A DNA stretch of 64,000 nucleotides from Bacillus suaedaesalsae (GTDB lineage Bacteria; Bacillota; Bacilli; Bacillales; SA4), in NCBI RefSeq assembly GCF_016890225.1, contig NZ_JAFELM010000036.1, positions 62,001 to 126,000 of the forward strand, read 5' to 3'. How positions within the stretch are numbered: position 1 is the first letter of the stretch; every line of letters begins with the position of its first letter. Below the pieces are notes generated by a model. That model did not search any database, was not told the origin of the DNA, and was given only the letters and a program-made list of their open reading frames with translations. The position numbers and the translations under genes are program-made. This document shows positions 60,001-64,000 of the stretch, piece by piece.

Positions 60001-62764
60001 CATTCGTAAAGGATACTAACTGTCCACGGTTATTATAGGAATACGTATAATTCGATTCATCTGGACGAGTGTAAACGGTTTTGTTTTGAGTCACATCATA
60101 CGTCCATTTATGGGTATAGCCCATCGCATCTACATAATTCGTTAATCGATTTACATCATCATACGTAAACGATTGTACGGCTTGTGCTGGGCCTTTGACT
60201 GCCGTAACTCTTCCAAGTGCATCATACTCATACGAAGTTACATGCTTAAGTGGATTGGTTACAGATGTCATCGCGCCTAATTCATTGTACGCATATTCCG
60301 TTACGCCACCTGCCGGATCTGTTACCTTTGTCAGATTTCCGTTTGTGTCATAGCTGTAATACGTAAATTCACCTAGCGCATTTTTAACTGACGCTAAGTT
60401 TCCACCCTTGTGATACGTGTAATCTTCAGTAGAGTCGTTTCGCAGTTTCTTTTTTATTACCTGCTTAGCTGCATCATACTGATACGTTTCTGTTGTCTCA
60501 TCATCGTATGTTTTCGTCGATAATAGCCCGAGGCTGTTATAGGAGTATTTTACAGACTGTCCTAGGAAGGATGTCTCTTTTGAAAGCCTGCCTATTCCGT
60601 CATATTCATACGTTTGGGTTCTTCCAATTGGATCCGTTATTTTCTTGATTTGTTGATCTGGGTAATATTCATAAGATGTTACACGGTTTAGTGCATCTTT
60701 TACAGAAGACACTTGCCCTTTTGGATTGTACGAATAGGTTAAGGTGCCTGCTGGTGATGAAACTGTTTCTACTCCGTATTTACCATACGTGTAAGAAGTA
60801 GTTCCTTTGACATTCGTTTGCTTTTCAATTCGTCCAAGTGCATCCCACTCAAACGAGTCCTTTTGTGAACCTGGTGATGTAATTTCTTTTAGTCTTCCTG
60901 CATCATCGTACGTATACGTTATCGCTTGCTGTGCAGGATTGACTATTTTACTTAAATCCCCATTGTTGTAATACTCGTGGGTTGTAACTTGGCCTTTTTT
61001 GTTGGTTAATGTCAGAATTCGCCCTGCTTTATCGTACGTATATTTTACACTTCTAGACTTATCATCTACTCTACTAAGTAGAAGACCGTCTGGATCATAC
61101 GTATATGTTTCACTTGATCCATCAGGATTTCCTACGTACAGGAGCTCTCCCATCGCATTAGATTGATACGATGTTACTTCGTTCTTCGCATTTGTTACTT
61201 TTTCTAAGTTCCCATACTTATCATAAAGGAATGACATCGTTTGGTTCAGAGCATCCTTCGCCCAAACCATTTTTCCATTTTCAAATCCGTAAGTTGAGAT
61301 AATACCGTTTTCGTTCTTTTGGGTTATGTTTCCGTTACTGTCATAACTGTAAACGGTTGATTGTCCAGTTGAAGTTGTAACAGATTCGACTGTCCCCCAT
61401 GGTTCTTTATAGGTATAGGTAGTTGTAACTCCGAACTTGTCTGTATGTGTGTGCAGGCGATCTTTACTGTCATACGTGTAGCTTTCGGTCCCTGTTACAC
61501 TTGTTGCAGACTTAATCTTCTTATTATCGTAATACGTAAAGCTAGTCACTTCATTTTTAGGGTTCGTAATTTTGACAGCTTTTTCGTTTGCGATGTCATA
61601 CGTCCACTTTTCTCCAAGAGCATTGGAAACAACCGTTTTTGACAGCTTTCCACTTCCATCTGCCGTGTAGACGTAAGAATTAATAAGCTTATTATCTGCA
61701 TCTTTTACAGACGTAACACGGTGGTTCCCATCGTAAGAATAGGATGTTGTTTCGTTCTCCGCATTTGTCATTCCAGAGATTCTACCTTGACTGTCATAAC
61801 TATAGGTAACAAATTTATCTCCAGGGTAATTAATGGTTTTTAATCGATTATTTTCATAAGTAAATATATATTTTTCGTTTAAAGGATTTATAAGTTCAGT
61901 TATTAGATTACCATTCCATTTGATTTGGATGGTACGTCCTTTATTATCTGTAATATTTTCAACATGACCATTTGAATTATAAGAATAAGTAAGTGTATTA
62001 CCAAAGCGGTCTGTTTCGGAAATCATTTTCCCTACTTTTACATCTTGGCCGCTGCGCCAAGGTGCATAGTAACCATAATACGTGATTTTTCTACCGTCTT
62101 TAGTTTGAACCACATATTGATATTGATCGATGCGAGTAAGAGTGTCTCCATTCTCACCTGCTTCATAATGACCTTTATGAAGCTCATAATTTGTCTTATC
62201 ATCACCATCATAGTTCGTAACAAATGCCTCTGGGTCATCTTTTACAAACGAATAGTTAAGAGTTGTCCCGTCCATACGGAATTCCCCGATGGCATATTCC
62301 GCATACATTTGGAGCTTCGAATCTAGTTGTGTACTCCAACCCTTACCAAATGCTCCTACCTGTTCGTTATTACTCTTATACTCTCTCTTTATACCAAATG
62401 AAAGTAAATCCTCAGGTACAAAAATATCAGTTTCAGATAGTTCAAGATAACCAGATTCTTCATTTACTGGTGGATCCTGAGTGTCATTTTGAGGTGGCAA
62501 TATACTAGCTTCTCTCCTTGGTGACACCTGACTATCCATACTTTCTGGTGAAGTATTCGGAAGCTGCGGCATAATTCCTTGAGCCGGGTTCCCTACTGGT
62601 TCATATGTGTTCGTTGGTGGCAATAAATTCAGCAGATTGTCAGGATTCGAATAAAAATCCTGTGCATATGCTTGTCTTTCTGCCAACGCTTGAACCGGAT
62701 ACGTCAGCACACTGCTTATAAACATAACCAGTGCCATGACGCTCATGGTAATTTTTTTTACCAA
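54071..62764 (-). CDS. Secreted RHS/YD-repeat polymorphic toxin with EndoU nuclease tip
   Basis: The protein has about 2,897 residues from a TTG at 62764 (eight bases after AAGGGAG; an ATG at 62782 overlaps that site). Order: signal peptide (1-29), a DUF6531-like region (SFGIKREYKSNNEQVGAFGKGW), some 1,500 residues of YD repeats, an insertion of ~250 residues (about 1860-2110) with an amphipathic segment and ETGKP repeats, more repeats with a Lys/Gly/Asn-rich insert, then the RHS core end RFMTEDTYPGELMSP and DPTGHS (about 2400-2440). The last ~120 residues match bacterial EndoU ribonuclease: LIGGHSPNIN and STLFPDTWSDKQIINSV. It probably kills neighbouring cells by contact, like WapA. A c-di-GMP riboswitch precedes it. 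Confidence 0.9.
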   Translation of the reverse strand: MVKKITMSVMALVMFISSVLTYPVQALAERQAYAQDFYSNPDNLLNLLPPTNTYEPVGNPAQGIMPQLPNTSPESMDSQVSPRREASILPPQNDTQDPPVNEESGYLELSETDIFVPEDLLSFGIKREYKSNNEQVGAFGKGWSTQLDSKLQMYAEYAIGEFRMDGTTLNYSFVKDDPEAFVTNYDGDDKTNYELHKGHYEAGENGDTLTRIDQYQYVVQTKDGRKITYYGYYAPWRSGQDVKVGKMISETDRFGNTLTYSYNSNGHVENITDNKGRTIQIKWNGNLITELINPLNEKYIFTYENNRLKTINYPGDKFVTYSYDSQGRISGMTNAENETTSYSYDGNHRVTSVKDADNKLINSYVYTADGSGKLSKTVVSNALGEKWTYDIANEKAVKITNPKNEVTSFTYYDNKKIKSATSVTGTESYTYDSKDRLHTHTDKFGVTTTYTYKEPWGTVESVTTSTGQSTVYSYDSNGNITQKNENGIISTYGFENGKMVWAKDALNQTMSFLYDKYGNLEKVTNAKNEVTSYQSNAMGELLYVGNPDGSSETYTYDPDGLLLSRVDDKSRSVKYTYDKAGRILTLTNKKGQVTTHEYYNNGDLSKIVNPAQQAITYTYDDAGRLKEITSPGSQKDSFEWDALGRIEKQTNVKGTTSYTYGKYGVETVSSPAGTLTYSYNPKGQVSSVKDALNRVTSYEYYPDQQIKKITDPIGRTQTYEYDGIGRLSKETSFLGQSVKYSYNSLGLLSTKTYDDETTETYQYDAAKQVIKKKLRNDSTEDYTYHKGGNLASVKNALGEFTYYSYDTNGNLTKVTDPAGGVTEYAYNELGAMTSVTNPLKHVTSYEYDALGRVTAVKGPAQAVQSFTYDDVNRLTNYVDAMGYTHKWTYDVTQNKTVYTRPDESNYTYSYNNRGQLVSFTNAEGETVTYNYDTIGRLTEMINALNQKTTKAYNSLDQVTKETHPSGAVTEYQYDSLGRLKKTINPLKQETVLEYNNDGKLSSTTDIYGKTVFAYDKTGQVAFITNPLNQVIKTSYDALGRVDKTIDPLNGVTEYGYNPLGNVSNIKYPNGAVQKMDYDALGRLTKQTDPLNHSTLFKYDAFGQVTEVTNALEQKTLFEYNLNGELLKVTDPSNHVTKYEYDKLGNRTKTIDALNQATSYSYDKAGRMTEVKAPNEAVTSYDYDDLGRVVKITDPMDGVIKQVYDPAGNVKEVVDPMGNSSYYSYDLLNRILSEKDRRGETTSYTYLDDQKMMEIKDPTGSVIKQSFNALQQVTEVIDPLGNKTNYQYDALGRVVEVKDALGYSEKMAYDSVGNVLSILDKNGNKTEFGYDLNKNQTWMRNAVGGETKFAYDALNRLVSQTNPDGGIETYAYNASGFLTSQKDAEGGNWSYKYDALGRNIEAIDPLHRTTKYAYDKGGNLAELTDPQAGITSFDYDLLSRMTKRTNQGGENWKYSYNKVGHLTEVTDPLNFKTTYTYDKEGNLLSEKNPLKQVVKYKYDELGRPVEQTDAKGYSTKWTYDKVGNLTTFENKAGEKSNYKYDALGRLIEEKSPKGNVSSYTYDQVGNLTQETNPNGNVTKYQYNPLNLLKQVEDALGSNTSYDYTTLGQLKTLTDANGNSRSYEYNKNGLPTKETNALGLTTSYTYDAASQLKELTSPSGSIDRYTYTPNGLVSTVDYGDEKHSFTYDKVGRVTEAKTPASHEKYQYDQLGRITSQQNVTMEKSLNFEYDALGNMLSVTNSEDRTTKYTYDERNQMTSVMDPEENISTFGYDEMGREVNRELANGNEIKRSYDKDGNLAKISNSNSDGVFSSYEYKYDKNGNRITQTEEDGAKSTFEYDALSRLTKATYPEEKIRSLRNAADTPPGTKNKNMTDDSEEESFFDKVKAIFTGGSKETSTKTAETELVSDEETVEDSEVIQEASGSTADKETKAEQDNKKSEDKGGVISSIIEGFKSAVEAVTNFFKGVWNTITEFFGGSKAEAAAMDQVSALGKPEDKTTGKPTEKETGKPSDGTTEKETGKPTPGTGEKETGKPTDKETGKPADKETGKQKDKETGKPTDKPNNGKGNNGNNDNGKGKNQKSPISCGPNGEFVFDDLEKVDEQPDYLMNPTSQVQYSYDAVGNRLTAKTDDEEFKYSYNANNQLISENENAYEYDKDGNLISRSTDEGIVTFSYNGANKLVLAEFEDESYASYSYDAFGRRIYREEMSWKDLDGIGKGKEKSNNGKGKGNCKDQAPGNGKFNNPGKGKKIGLYKNSGENGNSHVYHKETTYLYEGLSTNLHKEYSAAGSPYAEYYKGPNGQLTSRKMFGNHGLSNPAHDPDLKTTGGMLYYQYDGQRAVSETTDRHGDIIERYRYDAFGGIFTGITSPYNHHGYTGMLYDGKTGLVDMNARWYDPNAGRFMTEDTYPGELMSPQSQNRYAYVMNNPVNLWDPTGHSAQDNDTGGTVDIPSWVRNYESHVEKEIINNSEYYHTWTPLTSRPAVITSDTILVGKEDIRTAYRHYLRNTETTIWYYQYQKYWMQYEDIPKAIGDPEEKRYQETKTNNWYVDISAKDIAKVNQEYIAGLVAPPNAVTTVERFLNGEKLTAKLLTSHLSIHDGKGSQGDSKNLLINIEEILKKGKQSIVKSKNSFIEIGQGFWNGLDTRADRALDSPYDFANYLTIGLLDGIWSGAKERKNNLGNSSYDTWNYWTFGAVEMVNKAINPDDPLSAEHWVNSFSVATAIFGGGAISQAYRTTVKPPSGSIVTKGTGNPNSLINSKTVISTDMEVKILEGQRKVPKNDLIGGHSPNINNANNNFAVEVLSTNADGTKNVVFTKQFTDGNISKLKKSTLFPDTWSDKQIINSVIEVGDTPAISTRLRDGATWHRTTVNGVEIDVIKVGDNVTSSYPTGSVNAPRPSGF
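56550..56815 (-). repeat. ETGKP repeat tract inside the RHS gene
   Basis: The coding sequence repeats short units of the form TGKPxxxETGKP about eight times, ending in an Asn/Gly/Lys-rich stretch. The low-complexity DNA also gives long open frames on the plus strand (for example 56556-56813), which I regard as artefacts. Confidence 0.8.
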
Positions 62765-62799
62765 AACAAAAACTCCCTTCATTTACCGTAAAAGACAAA

Positions 62800-62822
62800 A
62801 TCGCACTTTGAAAGAAAGCGAT
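62800..62822 (-). terminator. Terminator of the riboswitch expression platform
   Basis: On the minus strand ATCGCTTT and AAAG-T-GCGAT form a bulged hairpin followed by TTTTGTCTTTT, between the aptamer and the RHS start. Confidence 0.75.
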
Positions 62823-62854
62823 CTGGCAAACAAAGAAAGTTGGATTTGAAAATA

Positions 62855-62958
62855 TGGAACTACGGAAACCCAGCCATCATTGCAGTTGTCCTGCTTTAGA
62901 CCCGTGGTTTTGCGTCCCCGTTTTTCAACGAGTTTGCCCTTACCGATATATAGTTTAA
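62855..62958 (-). promoter_or_regulatory. Class I c-di-GMP riboswitch (GEMM-I)
   Basis: On the minus strand the GEMM-I consensus is clear: AAGGGCAAAC, then CUCGUU-GAAA-AACGGG closed by the GAAA tetraloop, GGGACGCAAAACC, GGGUCUAAAG (tetraloop receptor), GCAG/CUGC hairpin and the closing GGGUUUCCG. An outer stem ACUA/UAGU is possible. A terminator follows, so c-di-GMP should control readthrough into the RHS toxin gene. The short frame at 62783-62965 is an artefact of this RNA. The rest of the ~600-base space up to 63360 holds no further gene except a doubtful remnant. Confidence 0.9.
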
Positions 62959-63208
62959 AAGTCATGATGCTTTTCTACCATACAACAAACCGTGACAAAG
63001 TTTTACATATTTTTTAATATTTTGTTAAAATCAGTCTATTTAACTATACGATAAATAGGTACTACGGATTATTAATAAGAAAAAAAAGGAAAATTATAAG
63101 TATAACGAATCTTATCTAACAAGTGGTTTCAAATACTAATAGATGATACCTCTTCTTATAGGAAGAATTACAGAGATTACATGAGGAATAAAATAGGCAC
63201 CAAAATAA

Positions 63209-63234
63209 AATCCCCTGTCTCTAGACAAGGGATT
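63209..63234 (-). terminator. Intrinsic terminator of the MacB-type permease operon
   Basis: On the minus strand AATCCC-TTGTCT and AGACA-GGGGATT pair with one mismatch, followed by TTTATTTT. Confidence 0.85.
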
Positions 63235-63243
63235 AACTATTAT

Positions 63244-63345
63244 TGACGAAGATACTTTATCAATCTCGTCACCGTTTCATCTATATTTAATTCGTGTATA
63301 ATCGTTTTGGCGACATCTTCGATAAGATAGTTAAAATAGTATTAC
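63244..63345 (-). pseudogene. Possible short C-terminal gene remnant
   Basis: A 33-codon frame without start codon, bounded upstream by TAA, encodes YLIEDVAKTIIHELNIDET and VTRLIKYLRQ before a double stop. Its helical, charged composition looks coding. It lies between the MacB-type permease stop and that operon's terminator, so it may be the decayed end of a third operon gene. Chance is possible. Confidence 0.25.
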
Positions 63346-63362
63346 ACAATTTTCTGTATCTA

Positions 63363-64000
63363 TTATTCATAACGTAATGATTCTATCGGATCTAGTTTTG
63401 ATGCTTTACTTGCCGGTAACAAGCCGAATATAATTCCGATTATCATAGAGAAGAATAGCGCTCCTACTACAACTGGCCAAGCAATTAACGACGGCCAACC
63501 TGCGACAGCTGATATGATTGTAGCAATACTTGCTCCGACTATGATTCCGATTAATCCCCCTATAAAGGTGAGGACAATGGCCTCGATTAGAAATTGAGTT
63601 AAAATTTGTGGCCTTGTTGCTCCTAGTGCTTTTCGAATACCAATTTCTCTCGTTCTTTCAGTGACTGATACGAGCATGATATTCATTACACCAATTCCTC
63701 CAACAAAAAGAGAAATCCCTGCAATACTACCGATTATCATAATCATAATATTTGTCACTTGCCCGATTCCCTCTGCCAGCTCTTCCATATTTAACACTTG
63801 GTACGATTCCTCAGTATCGTGCATTTCGTTCAACAATTTGGTTGCCTTTTCTCCTACAATACTCAGTTCGTCCATTGAATCTGCTTGCAATGTCACTTGG
63901 TTATAATCACTCGTTCCAAAAATGGTTCTCCACGTATTCCAAGGCAAATATACCTCAACTGCCCCAAATGCAAGGAGTCCAGTTGGTTTTTCCAACACCC
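63363..64000 (-). CDS. MacB/FtsX-type ABC transporter permease, C-terminal part (cut by window edge)
   Basis: The visible 211 residues are the C-terminal part of a MacB-like permease. An extracytoplasmic end ([28 protein letters not shown]) is followed by three helices with the FtsX signature [45 protein letters not shown] (about 101-145) and the ending [18 protein letters not shown]. It resembles the B. subtilis YknZ type, which with an ATPase and a membrane-fusion protein exports peptides or toxins. The N-terminus lies beyond the right edge; the apparent start near 63998 is only the window boundary. Confidence 0.9.
   Translation of the reverse strand, partial: VLEKPTGLLAFGAVEVYLPWNTWRTIFGTSDYNQVTLQADSMDELSIVGEKATKLLNEMHDTEESYQVLNMEELAEGIGQVTNIMIMIIGSIAGISLFVGGIGVMNIMLVSVTERTREIGIRKALGATRPQILTQFLIEAIVLTFIGGLIGIIVGASIATIISAVAGWPSLIAWPVVVGALFFSMIIGIIFGLLPASKASKLDPIESLRYE

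Noticed and set aside
57000-62300. Repeated short motifs over 5 kb as a possible repeat array or integron
   Set aside because: They are the coding consequence of YD repeats in one continuous protein frame.
62783-62965. 60-residue open frame upstream of the RHS gene
   Set aside because: It runs straight through the c-di-GMP riboswitch and its terminator, so it is an artefact of a structured RNA.

Overview
The window looks like a chromosomal segment of a low-GC, spore-forming Bacillaceae bacterium. The evidence is AAGGAGG-type ribosome binding sites with frequent TTG and GTG starts, Bacillus operon types (yclNOPQ, asbABCDEF, btr/feuBC, opuA, ycgQR, mhqO-like), a YjcZ-type small spore protein, a coat-like protein, 7-1-7 Fur boxes and a perfect cre site. 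I cannot name the species. I see no rRNA, tRNA, insertion sequence, prophage or CRISPR array.

Layout. 0-1.2 kb: fruR-fruK (fructose), cut by the left edge. 1.5-4 kb: YckD-like protein, a YrzF-like kinase and an M20 amidohydrolase. 4-24 kb: an iron island. It holds a yclNOPQ petrobactin-type importer, the complete asbABCDEF petrobactin operon, a feuA-like binding protein, a Btr-like AraC regulator, feuBC-like permeases without an ATPase gene, and the HmoA heme monooxygenase. Fur boxes precede yclN, asbA, feuA, feuB and hmoA. A marR/yceI pair and a PhoD-like phosphatase sit inside the island.

24-30 kb: a neighbourhood of unclear function with a lipoprotein, a DUF350 membrane protein, a glutathionylspermidine-synthetase-like ATP-grasp enzyme and a K+ channel with an RCK domain. 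30-42 kb: an arginase-family protein, an OppA lipoprotein divergent from a MocR-type regulator that has lost its PLP residues, a secreted alpha-amylase with a cre site, a modular secreted PHB-depolymerase-like esterase, a ring-cleaving dioxygenase, a YjcZ protein and galE.

42-51 kb: ycgQR with a Zur-like box and a frameshifted CobW-type GTPase remnant, two small genes (coat-like and DUF1259), then a peroxiredoxin whose peroxidatic cysteine codon is an in-frame TGA followed by a bSECIS-like hairpin. A GbsR-type regulator divergent from opuAA-AB-AC follows. 51-63 kb: a DUF975 protein and a lipoprotein, then a polymorphic-toxin locus. This locus is a ~2,900-residue secreted RHS/YD-repeat protein with a bacterial EndoU tip, an adjacent immunity candidate, and orphan or truncated toxin and immunity modules. 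Its leader carries a class I c-di-GMP riboswitch with a terminator. The right edge cuts a MacB-type permease.

The observations I rate highest are the putative selenocysteine peroxiredoxin, the c-di-GMP riboswitch in front of the RHS toxin, the MocR-fold protein without PLP residues, and a shared MarR/MhqR-like operator in front of yceI and the ring-cleaving dioxygenase.
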